40,799 nt of DNA from CAZMNF01 sp964567595 (GTDB lineage: Bacteria; Bipolaricaulota; Bipolaricaulia; RBG-16-55-9): assembly GCA_964567595.1 (NCBI GenBank), contig CAZMNF010000014.1:1-40799 (forward strand), read 5' to 3'. The stretch's first letter is position 1. Each line of letters begins with the position of its first letter. Shown here piece by piece: positions 1 through 7,943 of the stretch. Both the position numbers and the translations under genes were made by a program. The notes under the pieces were generated by a model that saw nothing but the letters and a program-made list of their open reading frames with translations, did not search any database and was not told where the DNA came from.

Positions 1-2
1 AA

Positions 3-713
3 GTGACCGTTGTGACGGGGGCCAGCACGGGCGTCGGGCTGGCTGTCGCTAAGCAGTTTGCTCAAGGCGGCAGCAACGTCGTCCTGGCTGCTCGGAGTTC
101 CGACGGTCTGAACAGAGCTCAAGAGGCGATCGAGGGACTCGGTGCGGAGGCGCTTGCCGTTCCGACCGACATCAGCGACCGCGAGCAGTGCTTTGCGCTC
201 ATGGAACGGACGATGGATCACTTCGGCCGCGTCGACTGTCTCGTCAACAACGCCGGCATCGGGCTCTACAAGCCCGTCGAGGACGTGGTGCCCGAGGACC
301 TCGACAAAGCGTTGGCCGTCAACTTCCGCGGGGCAATGTACTGCGCGCAGGCGGCCTACGATCGGATGCGCGAACAGGGATCCGGCCATATCATCAATGT
401 GGCCTCCATTGCGGGCAAGACGGGGCTACCGGGAGAGAGTGCCTACAACGCGTCAAAGTTCGCCATGGTGGGCTTCGGCCAGAGCCTCAAGAAGGAAGCG
501 ATCCATCACGGGATCCGCGTGGACAACGTCTGCCCCGGCGGCATTGACACGCCGTTCTGGGACAAAGTCCCGAACCCGCCGGACACGTCCAACTTCCTGA
601 CGGCGGATGACGTCGCCGGGTTGGTGGCCTACGTCGCCAGCACGTCGGAGCGGATGGTCTTCGACGACATCACGGTCAACCCGAAGAACGAGTTTATCGA
701 TCGCTTCGCCTGA
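3..713 (+). CDS. SDR-family NAD(P)-dependent oxidoreductase, 5' truncated by the window edge
   Basis: A classical short-chain dehydrogenase/reductase, a cytosolic Rossmann-fold oxidoreductase of unknown substrate. Residues are counted from the first visible codon: the cofactor-binding TGASTGVG lies at 5-12, NNAG at 82-85, and the catalytic Ser135, Tyr148 and Lys152 lie in the order expected for the family (YNASK). The frame is open to the left edge, and the first in-frame GTG sits right against the nucleotide-binding strand. SDRs normally have a few more residues there, so the true start probably lies before the window. The 236 visible residues are otherwise close to full length. It converges on alaS with 45 bases between the stops. 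The substrate cannot be read from the sequence. Confidence 0.9.
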   Translation: MTVVTGASTGVGLAVAKQFAQGGSNVVLAARSSDGLNRAQEAIEGLGAEALAVPTDISDREQCFALMERTMDHFGRVDCLVNNAGIGLYKPVEDVVPEDLDKALAVNFRGAMYCAQAAYDRMREQGSGHIINVASIAGKTGLPGESAYNASKFAMVGFGQSLKKEAIHHGIRVDNVCPGGIDTPFWDKVPNPPDTSNFLTADDVAGLVAYVASTSERMVFDDITVNPKNEFIDRFA

Positions 714-728
714 GCTAGGTCCGTTAGC

Positions 729-744
729 GCCCTCACGTTAGGGC
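729..744. terminator. Weak hairpin between convergent genes
   Basis: A GCCCT/AGGGC stem of five base pairs with a six-base loop lies in the 45 bases between the convergent dehydrogenase and alaS stops. There is no clear U-run on either strand, so termination here is only suggested by position. Confidence 0.3.
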
Positions 745-758
745 AACGTCAGGACAAG

Positions 759-3434
759 CTACGTCTGGAAAATCTCGCGAACGGAGGCTCGGGTGGCTTC
801 CAGGGCCTGCCGCAAGTTGTCGGGATTGGGCCCGCCGCCCTGGGCGAACTTGGGGTTGCCGCCGCCTTTTCCGCCAACCTCTTCTGCGGCTTCTCTCACC
901 AAATCACCTGCGCGGACGCGATCCGTCAGCGCGTCGCTCACCTTGCTAACGACCACAGCCTTGCCGTTACGTCCGCTACCGAGCAACACAACGCCCGGAC
1001 GGAGTTGGTCCTCGAGGAGATCGGCCAGCTCTTTGAGGGCATCGCCGTCGAGGTCGGCTTGGGCGGCGATCATCGCGGCATCGCCCACGCGCTCGCTCCG
1101 TTCGAGGAGCGCATCGCGGGTCTGCTGGAGCTCGACGTGCTGGAGTCGGTCCACTTCCGTCTCGAGCGATTTCCGTTGTTCGAGCAACGCCTCGAGCTTC
1201 GCCACGACCTCGCCCTCGGTGGCGTCGAGCTTGGCGCTCACGTCCTGGAGACGCTGCTCCTTCTCCAACAGATAGTTGAACAGGTTCTTGCCCGTGGCGA
1301 CGTAGACGCGGCGGACGCCCGCGGAGACGCCCTCCTCGCGGGTGATCTTGAACATCCCGATCTCGCCCGTGCGATCGACGTGCGTGCCGCCGCAGAGCTC
1401 GATGCTGAAGGGGTCGTCGGTCCCGTTTGCGTCGGGAATCGCCACCGTGCGGACTTTATCCCGGCCCTGATAGTCTTCGGGGAAGAGCGCCATGGCGCCC
1501 CTGGCTTTGGCATCGGTCAACGGCTCGTAGGCGACCTCGACGGGTCGGTCACCCAGGATGACCTCGTTGGCCATGTCCTCGACCTCGCGGATCTCATCGT
1601 CGCTGAGCCCTTCCAGATGCGTAAAGTCAAAGCGGAGTTCGTCGGGCGCCACGCGCGATCCGGCCTGGATGCCTCCCTCGTAGCCGAGGGCCTTCCGCAG
1701 GGCGGCGTGGAGGATGTGGGTTGCGGTGTGGTTGCGCTGGGTGTCCAGGCGGCGATCCACGTCGATCGAGAGCGCGCATTCGTCCCCGACGGCCAACGAA
1801 CCTTGGGTCACCCTGATGCGGTGGTAGGGAATGCCGACCTGGGTCTTCTGCACGTCGAGCACCTGCGCCTCTCCCCGGTCCCAGACGACGCTGCCCGTGT
1901 CGGCGATTTGCCCGCCCCCTTCGGGATAGAATGGGGATCGCTCCACGACGAGGAGGGCCTCCTCGCCCCCCTCGGCGGCCTCGATTGAATGGCCGTCCGA
2001 GTTGGCCAAGTGGACGACCTTGGAGCTGCACGCCAGGCTCGTGGGATCGGATTCGCACTTCCGTTGCGGGACCTCGAGCAGGAGGCGGGGATGGCCCGTG
2101 CCCTTGGTGCCAGCCGCCGACCGCTCCCGCTGCTTTTCCATCTCCCGTTCGAACCCTTGCCGATCGACGGATAACCCATGTTCCTGCGCGATGTCCTCGA
2201 CAATCTGGATGTGGAAGCCGTGCGTGTCGTGCAGGAAGAACGCCTCCTCGCCCGCGATGACGGTTTCATTCTGCGCCTGCTTCTGTCGAATGAGGTCGTC
2301 GATGTAGCTCATGCCCGTCTCGAACGTGCGGGCGAAGCGCTGCTCCTCCTGATGGACGGCTTTGACGATGAAGTCGCGGCGTTGCGGCAGCTCCCCGTAG
2401 AAGTGGCCCATCTCGTCGATGACGGTCTCGACGACCTGGCCGAGGAAGGGGCTCTGCAAGCCGAGCTGCTTGCCGAAGCGAATCGCTCGGCGAATGAGCA
2501 TGCGCAGGATGTAGCTGCGCTCTTCGTTGCCCGGGACGACGCCATCGGCAAGGAGAAACGTCATCGCGCGCCCGTGATCGGCCAGCACGCGGTACGGAAT
2601 GGGCCGGTTGTTCATGTCGGCGTCGCTGTGGCCGGTCAGCTGGCGGACGGTCTCCATCAGCGGCTCGAAGATGTCGGTGTCGTAGTTGGTGGCGCCGTTC
2701 TGCAGCACCGCGGCGATGCGCTCAAAGCCCATGCCCGTATCGACGCATGGGGCGGACAGGTCCGACGTCTGCCCGCTCTCGTCGGTGTGGTACTGCATGA
2801 AGACGAGGTTCCAGATCTCCCAGAAGCGATCGCAGTCCTCTTCCACGGAGGCGGTGTACGGGGTGCACTTGCCGTTGTGGGAACACGTGCATCGCTCAAC
2901 GCCCCGATCGTAGAAGATCTCCGAGCACGGCCCGTTCGGGCCCGTCTCCCCCATGGACCACCAGTTCTCGCTGGCGGGCAGTCGGCCGATGCGGTCGTCC
3001 GGAACGCCCGTGATCTCGCTCCAGAGCCGCGCGGCCTCGTCGTCGTCCTCGTAGACGGTCGGCCAGAGCTGCGCGGCATCCAGTTCGAGCCAGTTGAGCA
3101 GGAAATCCCAAGCGTACTCGATCGCGCCCGATTTGAAGTAATCGCCGAAGGAGAAGTTGCCGAGCATCTCGAAGAACGTATGGTGTCGCGGGCTCGGCCC
3201 GACCTCCTCGATGTCGTTGTGTTTCCCGCTCACGCGCAGGCACTTCTGCGCGGTCGCCGCGCGGGAGTAGGAGCGCTGGTCCAACCCGAGAAAGGCGTTT
3301 TTGAACTGGACCATGCCGGCGTTAACGAACAGCAGCGATGGGTCATCGGGCACGAGCGGCGAGCTCTCCACGACCGTATGGCCGTTCCCTTCAAAGAAGT
3401 CCAAGAATGCTTGGCGAATCTCGGCGGCGCGCAT
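759..3434 (-). CDS. alaS: Alanine--tRNA ligase (bacterial type)
   Basis: Charges tRNA-Ala with alanine and clears mischarged Ser/Gly. About 891 aa, normal for the bacterial family. The N-terminal class II catalytic core is intact (FFEGNGH, LLFVNAGMVQFK, RHHTFFEMLGNFSFGDYF, GETGPNGPCSEIFYD). The editing domain has the zinc motif HTATH with a distal CGGTH, and the C-terminal glycine-rich tail GGKGGGNPKFAQGGG is present. The N-terminus is of the bacterial, not the archaeal, type, which helps assign the window to Bacteria. The ATG at 3434 is preferred because AGGTG lies six bases upstream; an in-frame GTG at 3443 is possible. A tRNA-Ala gene lies 1.5 kb away on the other strand. Confidence 0.98.
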   Translation of the reverse strand: MRAAEIRQAFLDFFEGNGHTVVESSPLVPDDPSLLFVNAGMVQFKNAFLGLDQRSYSRAATAQKCLRVSGKHNDIEEVGPSPRHHTFFEMLGNFSFGDYFKSGAIEYAWDFLLNWLELDAAQLWPTVYEDDDEAARLWSEITGVPDDRIGRLPASENWWSMGETGPNGPCSEIFYDRGVERCTCSHNGKCTPYTASVEEDCDRFWEIWNLVFMQYHTDESGQTSDLSAPCVDTGMGFERIAAVLQNGATNYDTDIFEPLMETVRQLTGHSDADMNNRPIPYRVLADHGRAMTFLLADGVVPGNEERSYILRMLIRRAIRFGKQLGLQSPFLGQVVETVIDEMGHFYGELPQRRDFIVKAVHQEEQRFARTFETGMSYIDDLIRQKQAQNETVIAGEEAFFLHDTHGFHIQIVEDIAQEHGLSVDRQGFEREMEKQRERSAAGTKGTGHPRLLLEVPQRKCESDPTSLACSSKVVHLANSDGHSIEAAEGGEEALLVVERSPFYPEGGGQIADTGSVVWDRGEAQVLDVQKTQVGIPYHRIRVTQGSLAVGDECALSIDVDRRLDTQRNHTATHILHAALRKALGYEGGIQAGSRVAPDELRFDFTHLEGLSDDEIREVEDMANEVILGDRPVEVAYEPLTDAKARGAMALFPEDYQGRDKVRTVAIPDANGTDDPFSIELCGGTHVDRTGEIGMFKITREEGVSAGVRRVYVATGKNLFNYLLEKEQRLQDVSAKLDATEGEVVAKLEALLEQRKSLETEVDRLQHVELQQTRDALLERSERVGDAAMIAAQADLDGDALKELADLLEDQLRPGVVLLGSGRNGKAVVVSKVSDALTDRVRAGDLVREAAEEVGGKGGGNPKFAQGGGPNPDNLRQALEATRASVREIFQT

Positions 3435-3538
3435 GGTGTTCACCTACTGTCAGAATCCCTGTCTGTTGTGTGCGTCCCGGCCGGCGAGGGCGGCCACTCC
3501 GCATCCCCCAACGGTCAATTGCGACTTCTGGACAGGTC

Positions 3539-3567
3539 ATTCTAGGCGAGCGCTCCATGAGCTGCAA
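3539..3567 (-). promoter_or_regulatory. Promoter of alaS
   Basis: Reading the minus strand, TTGCAG (3567-3562), a 17-base spacer and TAGAAT (3544-3539) form a good sigma-70-type promoter. It gives a leader of roughly 100 bases before alaS. No T-box or other recognisable riboswitch was seen in that leader. Confidence 0.6.
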
Positions 3568-3577
3568 CGGCGGGTCA

Positions 3578-3607
3578 TTGACGGGCCGCTCCCCCGTGAC
3601 GTAGCCT
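3578..3607 (+). promoter_or_regulatory. Candidate promoter of the M42 peptidase gene
   Basis: TTGACG at 3578-3583, an 18-base spacer and TAGCCT at 3602-3607, about 50 bases before the start codon. It sits next to the divergent alaS promoter. Confidence 0.4.
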
Positions 3608-3655
3608 GATTCGGTCCATGACCATCCCCAAAAACGCGCACCCGAGGAGGCCACA

Positions 3656-4720
3656 ATGGACGAGCGATCGATGGATTTTCTGAAGCGGTTGATGGGCACG
3701 ATCAGCCCGTCGGGGGCTGAGCAAGAGGGCGCCCGCGTCTGGCGCGAGGAGGCCGACACGTTTGCCGATAAGGTCTGGGGCGACTCGCACGGCAACAGCT
3801 TCGCGATGCTCAACGAGGGCGGTAGCCCGCGCGTGATGTTCGCCGGTCACATCGACGAGATCGGCCTGATGGTGACGCACATCGACGACAACGGGTTCCT
3901 CTACGTGCAGACCATAGGAGGCTGGGACCCGCAGATCCTGCCCGGCCAACGCGTCCACCTCCGCACCCGCAACGGCGACATCACCGGGATCCTCGGCAAG
4001 AAGCCGATCCATCTCATCGACAGGGACGAACGCGACAAGGCGGTCAAACTTGAGGACGTGTGGATCGACATCGGGGCCAATGACAAGGACGAGGCGCAAA
4101 GCCTCGTTCGGATTGGCGATCCGGCCGTTATTCAATACGGGTTCGAGGAGCTGCGCAATGGGCTGTTGGTCTCACGCGGCTTCGACGATCGGGTCGGCGC
4201 CTTTGTCGTCCTCGAAGCGGCGCGTCGCCTGGCTAACATGACCCCGAGCGCCGAGGTCATCGCGGTCGGCACGGCCCAGGAGGAGGTCGGCCTCCGGGGG
4301 GCGCAGACGAGCACGTTCGGCCTCGCTCCGGACGTCGGCGTGGCAGTGGACGTCGGATTTGCGAGCGATTTCCCCACGATGGGGGAAATGAAGAAAAAAG
4401 TCGGCGACGTCAAACTCGGCCATGGCCCCATGATCGCCCGAGGGCCGAATATCAATCCCGTCGTCTACGATCACTTCGTGCGCACGGCCGACGCGAACGA
4501 CATTCCCTGGCAGCCGAACGGCGAGCCCCGCGGCACGGGGACCGACGCCAACGCGATCCAGCTCTCGCGAGCCGGCGTGGCCACGCAACTGGTCGGGCTT
4601 CCCAATCGCTACATGCACACGCCCGGCGAGCTCGTCCATGCCGATGATTTGACGCACAGCGCCCAACTGATCGCGCACACGGTCGCGGGGTTTGACACGG
4701 ACACCGACTTCACCGCATAA
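3656..4720 (+). CDS. M42-family glutamyl aminopeptidase / deblocking aminopeptidase-like metallopeptidase
   Basis: A cytosolic di-metal aminopeptidase of the M42 family (FrvX/YsdC/TET type), which trims peptides from the N-terminus, often as a tetrahedral dodecamer. It has 354 aa, the family's usual size. The metal and catalytic residues are visible in order: AGHIDEIG (His/Asp), the family's FDDRVGA (bridging Asp), the catalytic pair in AQEEVGLRG, VDVGFA (Asp) and YMHTPGE (His). A strong GAGGAGG precedes the ATG by about five bases, which fixes the start. It is divergent from alaS. The endogenous substrate is not known; glucanase-type M42 annotations are historical misnomers. Confidence 0.95.
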   Translation: MDERSMDFLKRLMGTISPSGAEQEGARVWREEADTFADKVWGDSHGNSFAMLNEGGSPRVMFAGHIDEIGLMVTHIDDNGFLYVQTIGGWDPQILPGQRVHLRTRNGDITGILGKKPIHLIDRDERDKAVKLEDVWIDIGANDKDEAQSLVRIGDPAVIQYGFEELRNGLLVSRGFDDRVGAFVVLEAARRLANMTPSAEVIAVGTAQEEVGLRGAQTSTFGLAPDVGVAVDVGFASDFPTMGEMKKKVGDVKLGHGPMIARGPNINPVVYDHFVRTADANDIPWQPNGEPRGTGTDANAIQLSRAGVATQLVGLPNRYMHTPGELVHADDLTHSAQLIAHTVAGFDTDTDFTA

Positions 4721-4847
4721 GCCGTGCGTCGGTCTGGGGGATCGAGATGCATGCCAGGTCGATCAGCGGCGGACGGTTGCATCTAGCGGGTCGATAAATG
4801 GCCCAACAATCGGCGACGGGAAATGCCTCGAACCTGAGCGAAGGGTC

Positions 4848-4876
4848 TTGCTCGGACTGGAGGTATGCGTTATCAT
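4848..4876 (+). promoter_or_regulatory. Promoter of the tRNA pair
   Basis: TTGCTC (4848-4853), a 17-base spacer and TATCAT (4871-4876) end 11 bases before the first base of the mature tRNA-Met. The stretch 4721-4847 after the peptidase holds no gene that I can support. Confidence 0.6.
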
Positions 4877-4887
4877 GCGGATGTTTC

Positions 4888-4963
4888 GGCGGCGTAGCTC
4901 ATTGCGGTTTAGAGCGCCCGTCTCATAAGCGGGAGGTAGTGGGTTCGACTCCCACCGCCGCCA
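4888..4963 (+). tRNA. tRNA-Met (anticodon CAT)
   Basis: A full cloverleaf: acceptor GGCGGCG pairing with CGCCGCC, D-stem GCTC/GAGC, anticodon loop CTCATAA with anticodon CAT, T-arm GTGGG-TTCGACT-CCCAC and discriminator A at 4963. CCA is not encoded (ACCC follows), unlike its neighbour. The acceptor stem resembles elongator tRNA-Met. A tRNA-Ile that becomes lysidine-modified also reads CAT and is not fully excluded. It is not an initiator: the first acceptor pair is a matched G-C and the anticodon stem lacks the three G-C pairs. Confidence 0.93.
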
Positions 4964-4971
4964 CCCACAGA

Positions 4972-5047
4972 GGGGACGTAGCTCAGTTGGGAGAGCGCCG
5001 CGTTCGCAACGCGGAGGTCGCCGGTTCGAGCCCGGCCGTCTCCACCA
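4972..5047 (+). tRNA. tRNA-Ala (anticodon CGC)
   Basis: A full cloverleaf with anticodon loop TTCGCAA (anticodon CGC, reading GCG), T-arm GCCGG-TTCGAGC-CCGGC and encoded CCA at 5045-5047. The acceptor stem GGGGACG/CGTCTCC has a G3:U70 wobble pair, the established identity element for alanyl-tRNA synthetase, which confirms the assignment. Only eight bases separate it from tRNA-Met, so the two are cotranscribed. Confidence 0.97.
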
Positions 5048-5085
5048 TCACTGCCTTGCAGCCCAATGCCCAGTGCCGTCCACGA

Positions 5086-5310
5086 TCAATCGCCGCAGCC
5101 CTCCATGTTGCCGCAGCGACAAACCTTGTGGCAGCCCACGACGACGTCCCAAGGCTCGCCGCAAATGGGGCAACGATCGGGATCCACGGACTGCTGGGTG
5201 AGGCGTTCCCACTCCGCTCGATCCAGACCCTTCGCCGACCGATCTCGGTTGTCCCCGTTTGTCGGCGAACGGCGCGTCCACGTGCGCGAGGGGCGCTCTG
5301 AGGAAGCCAT
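5086..5310 (-). CDS. Small zinc-ribbon protein (74 aa)
   Basis: A short protein of unknown function. The first half is polar and basic; the C-terminal 30 residues hold CPICG and then CHKVCRCG followed by EGCGD, i.e. paired cysteine knuckles of a zinc ribbon. The layout resembles small bacterial and archaeal CPxCG zinc-finger proteins that end in a HCK..C..CG..DC-type tail. Support that it is expressed: a promoter (TTCGAC-17-TACAAT) ends eight bases before the ATG, so the mRNA would be leaderless, and the gene is divergent from the Fur-family gene. The role is unknown; nucleic-acid or protein binding is the usual guess for such ribbons. Confidence 0.7.
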   Translation of the reverse strand: MASSERPSRTWTRRSPTNGDNRDRSAKGLDRAEWERLTQQSVDPDRCPICGEPWDVVVGCHKVCRCGNMEGCGD

Positions 5311-5318
5311 ACGCCCGC

Positions 5319-5368
5319 ATTGTAAGACCTGCGCCGCGTTTGTCGAACCGCGATGCGCCATCTACAAT
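5319..5368. promoter_or_regulatory. Divergent leaderless promoters sharing one -35 region
   Basis: Plus strand: TTGTCG (5340-5345), 17 bases, TACAAT (5363-5368), then eight bases to the Fur-family ATG. Minus strand: TTCGAC (5347-5342), 17 bases, TACAAT (5324-5319), then eight bases to the zinc-ribbon ATG. The two -35 boxes overlap in the near-palindrome TTGTCGAA. Confidence 0.65.
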
Positions 5369-5376
5369 TCCTTCCC

Positions 5377-5826
5377 ATGAACTCGGACGACGCGGTCATG
5401 GCCTTTCTTCGCTATTTGCGACATCACGGGCTCCACGTCACCTCCGCCCGCGAGCGCATCGCCAGCTCGGCCAGTGCCATGGACGGCCACTTCACCGCCG
5501 GGGACCTCTGGGCCGAGTTGCGCTCCGAGGACGGGTCCATCGCGCTGGCGACGGTCTATCGGACGCTCGACCTCATGGTCGAGGCCGGCGTGCTGCGACG
5601 GCTCGAGTTCGACCAGGAAGCGCAATACGAGCTCGCAATGGGTCGGGCGCGGCACGAGCACTTGGTATGCGAGACGTGCGGAGGCGTTCTGGAATTCTGC
5701 GATCCCGAACTCGATGCTCAGCTCGCTCAGGCGGGCGCCGATCTCGGATTTCAACCGCATCGGCACCAGCTGCTCATCTGGGGCCGGTGCGCCCCTTGCC
5801 AGCGCGAGGATCGCTCATGGCGTTAA
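5377..5826 (+). CDS. Fur-family metal-responsive transcriptional regulator
   Basis: A dimeric winged-helix repressor of the Fur/Zur/PerR family, 149 aa. The N-terminal DNA-binding half carries the recognition region ALATVYRTLDLMVEAGVL. The C-terminal half has the metal-binding HEHLVCETCG and a distal HRHQLLIWGRCAPC, giving the two CxxC pairs of the structural zinc site and His ligands for the sensing site. Whether it senses Fe, Zn, Mn or peroxide cannot be told from this. The ATG at 5377 is chosen because TACAAT ends eight bases upstream. The promoter region is shared with the zinc-ribbon gene, which may therefore be regulated by it. Confidence 0.92.
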   Translation: MNSDDAVMAFLRYLRHHGLHVTSARERIASSASAMDGHFTAGDLWAELRSEDGSIALATVYRTLDLMVEAGVLRRLEFDQEAQYELAMGRARHEHLVCETCGGVLEFCDPELDAQLAQAGADLGFQPHRHQLLIWGRCAPCQREDRSWR

Positions 5827-5853
5827 GCTTGCCGCGGGCATCGACAAAGGCAG

Positions 5854-5881
5854 AGGCCGCCCACGCTCGGTTGGGCGGCCT
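5854..5881 (+). terminator. Strong hairpin after the Fur-family gene
   Basis: A perfect ten-base-pair stem, AGGCCGCCCA with TGGGCGGCCT, and an eight-base loop, 27 bases after the Fur-family stop. No U-tract follows, so it is either an atypical terminator or an mRNA 3'-end stabiliser. Confidence 0.6.
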
Positions 5882-5913
5882 GCCGCACGGGGTGTACCTG
5901 TAAGGAGGTGGAT

Positions 5914-6015
5914 TTGGGCTCCCCTCTCACCCATGGATCCGTTGTTCAGGAGGCCTCGACATGTCTAGCAACGTTCGGTTCCGTTCGAATGCCTAGCAAG
6001 CTGATCCTACTTTAG
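5914..6015 (+). other. Possible short ORFs behind strong ribosome binding sites
   Basis: TAAGGAGGTG at 5901-5910 is a perfect ten-base complement of the usual 16S rRNA 3' end. Five bases after GGAGG... a TTG opens a 33-codon frame (5914-6015). Nested in it, CAGGAGG precedes an ATG (5961) with an 11-codon frame ending at 5996. An inverted repeat CAAGCT/AGCTTG (5997-6019) follows. No similarity is recognised. These may be small proteins or a leader of the reductase gene. The remainder of 5882-6110 shows nothing else. Confidence 0.25.
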
Positions 6016-6110
6016 CTTGTCGAGGGTCCAAAGGGAATGGATGCCAGGTGGAAATTTGGTGAAAGCGAGATCCGTCCCAACCATTGCTAACTCTGAAGGA
6101 GGAATCATCG

Positions 6111-6935
6111 ATGATCGTCCACGCCAACGGTGCCGACATCCCCGCACTCGGGTTCGGCACGTTCGAGATCCACGGCTCCCAAGCCGAAGAGATGGTCCAT
6201 CATGCGCTAGAGCTCGGCTACCGCCACGTCGACACGGCGCAAGCTTATGAGAACGAGGCGGAAGTCGGGCAAGCGATCGAGCGCTCGCCCGTCGATCGAT
6301 CCGAGATCTTCCTGACGACGAAGATCCTGCCTCAAGATTTCGGCCGACGCGATCTCCCAGTTGCGATGGAGAAGAGCCTCGATCAGCTCGGCACGGAATA
6401 CGTCGATCTGGTGCTGTTGCACTGGCCGAATCCCGAGGTCCCGATCGCCGAGACGATGGAGGCCCTCCAGGAAGCCCGTGAGGCTGGCCATGCGCGCCAC
6501 ATCGGCGTCAGCAATTTCACTGTGGCGCTCCTCAATGAGGCGCTGGCGCACAGCGATGTGCCGCTGGTGGCCAACCAAGTCGAGTACCATCCGTTTCTGA
6601 GTCAGGCGCCCGTGTTGGACGTCGTGCGAGCCAACGGTATGGCGCTGACGGCTTACAGCCCCATCGCCAAGGGCGACGTTGCCCAGAACGAGGTGCTCCA
6701 ACGAATCGGGGAGGCCCACGGGAAGACCCCTGCCCAAGTCGCACTGCGATGGCTCATTCAGCAGGATCAAGTCAGTGCCATTCCGAAGACGGCCAGCCCC
6801 GAGCGCTGCGAGGCCAATTTTCAAATCTTCGACTTTGAGCTGTCCGAGGACGAAATGGACGAGATCCATGGGTTGGCGCATCCCGATGGGCGCTACGTGA
6901 ATCCGCCAGGTGTGGCCCCCGAGTGGGACACCTAA
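6111..6935 (+). CDS. Aldo/keto reductase (2,5-diketo-gluconate reductase type)
   Basis: A monomeric cytosolic NADPH-dependent (beta/alpha)8 reductase of aldehydes and ketones, 274 aa. The catalytic tetrad is complete: Asp41 and Tyr46 in HVDTAQAYENE, Lys71 in TTKI, His104 in LLHWPNP. GVSNF and the C-terminal NADPH-binding IPKTASPER are present. AAGGAGG lies eight bases before the ATG at 6111, which decides the start. The next gene begins four bases after its stop, so the two form an operon. The substrate is not predictable from sequence. Confidence 0.93.
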   Translation: MIVHANGADIPALGFGTFEIHGSQAEEMVHHALELGYRHVDTAQAYENEAEVGQAIERSPVDRSEIFLTTKILPQDFGRRDLPVAMEKSLDQLGTEYVDLVLLHWPNPEVPIAETMEALQEAREAGHARHIGVSNFTVALLNEALAHSDVPLVANQVEYHPFLSQAPVLDVVRANGMALTAYSPIAKGDVAQNEVLQRIGEAHGKTPAQVALRWLIQQDQVSAIPKTASPERCEANFQIFDFELSEDEMDEIHGLAHPDGRYVNPPGVAPEWDT

Positions 6936-6939
6936 GCCG

Positions 6940-7794
6940 ATGAGCCCGCCGAGCGCATCGGTCTCGGCGATCGTTCGTTACCCCGTGAAGGCCTGCGCCG
7001 GCCATGCCCTTAAGAAAGCATCCCTGGACCCTTACGGCATCGTGGGCGATCGTCGCTGGTTGGTTGTCGATCCCCATGGCCGATTCCTGACGCAACGGAA
7101 CGCGCCATCGCTATCACGAGTGACACCCGAGTTGGCCGGCGATGGTCTCACGCTGTCCGCGCCTGGGATGGACCGCGTTGCGGTCCAAACGGATGCAGGG
7201 GGCCCGACACGTGACGTGCGCGTCTGGAACGACCGCTGCAAGGGCATCGATCAAGGGGACGACGTGGCCGCCTGGCTGAGCGAGTATCTCGGTTCGGCGT
7301 ATCGGTTGGTCCGCATGGGTCCGGACTTCCGACGACCGATCAAGGCGGCCAAGGCAACCTCAGTGCATGATCACGTCAGCTACGCCGACGGGTACCCCTT
7401 CCTGTTGACAAGCGAAGCGTCCCTGCGAGAGCTGAACCGGCGCATGTCGGCATCGGTGCCGATGGACCGCTTTCGGCCGAACCTCGTCATCTCCGGCACG
7501 GAGCCGTTCGAGGAAGACACGTGGACGCTCATCCAGATCGGCGACGTGACGTTCCGCGTCGTCAAGCCCTGCGCGCGTTGCGTGGTCACCACAACCGATC
7601 AGACGACGGGGGAGCGCGGCAAGGAACCGCTCGCGACCCTTGCCACGTTCCGTGGCGATAGCCAGGGCAACGTCTATTTCGGCCAAAATTTGATTCACAC
7701 GCCCAAGCGGGGCGAGATCGCCGTCGGCGATGCTTTGAATATCCTCGAGCGGGGCCACCCGACGGTTCCGTTCGGATCCTCTTCGGCCCGTTGA
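6940..7794 (+). CDS. MOSC domain protein (mARC/YcbX type)
   Basis: About 284 aa with an N-terminal MOSC beta-barrel domain (SAIVRYPVKACAG, GDRRWLVVD) followed by the MOSC domain. The conserved cysteine motif KPCARCVVTTTD contains the likely molybdenum-binding Cys. Family members are molybdenum-cofactor sulfurases or N-hydroxylated-compound reductases (mARC, YcbX) that detoxify hydroxylamine-type base analogues. The ATG at 6940 follows the reductase stop by four bases, so the pair is cotranscribed; a reductase plus a mARC-like protein would suit detoxification, though that pairing is inference. Confidence 0.9.
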   Translation: MSPPSASVSAIVRYPVKACAGHALKKASLDPYGIVGDRRWLVVDPHGRFLTQRNAPSLSRVTPELAGDGLTLSAPGMDRVAVQTDAGGPTRDVRVWNDRCKGIDQGDDVAAWLSEYLGSAYRLVRMGPDFRRPIKAAKATSVHDHVSYADGYPFLLTSEASLRELNRRMSASVPMDRFRPNLVISGTEPFEEDTWTLIQIGDVTFRVVKPCARCVVTTTDQTTGERGKEPLATLATFRGDSQGNVYFGQNLIHTPKRGEIAVGDALNILERGHPTVPFGSSSAR

Positions 7795-7848
7795 TCGCAG
7801 GCGTCCCGTTCGACGGACCGAGCGATACGCGTGCGCTAGGGATGAGCA

Positions 7849-7880
7849 AGGGGCAGCCCGAAGTGTCTCGGGCCGCCCCT
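7849..7880. terminator. Bidirectional terminator between MOSC and DUF4397 genes
   Basis: GGGGCAGCCCGA pairs with TCGGGCCGCCCC (one mismatch in twelve, extended by an outer A-T) around a six-base loop, midway between the two convergent stops. The rest of 7795-7943 shows no gene. Confidence 0.7.
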
Positions 7881-7943
7881 CGACTCTTAGGGGGTGGAAG
7901 GGTTGCGAGTTGACAACCGACCCTCCCTTGTGGAGGCCGTTCG

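Noticed and set aside
2178..3545. 455-codon open frame on the plus strand
   Set aside because: Antisense to alaS throughout, with no recognisable domain; high-GC DNA leaves long frames open opposite real genes.
3435..3655. T-box riboswitch upstream of alaS
   Set aside because: No T-box core sequence, no specifier loop with an Ala codon and no terminator/antiterminator pair could be found.
4888..4963. Initiator tRNA-Met
   Set aside because: It has a paired first acceptor position and lacks the three G-C pairs in the anticodon stem.
5901..5910. Remnant of a 16S rRNA 3' end on the minus strand
   Set aside because: Only the ten-base anti-Shine-Dalgarno core matches; the flanking bases do not resemble 16S rRNA.
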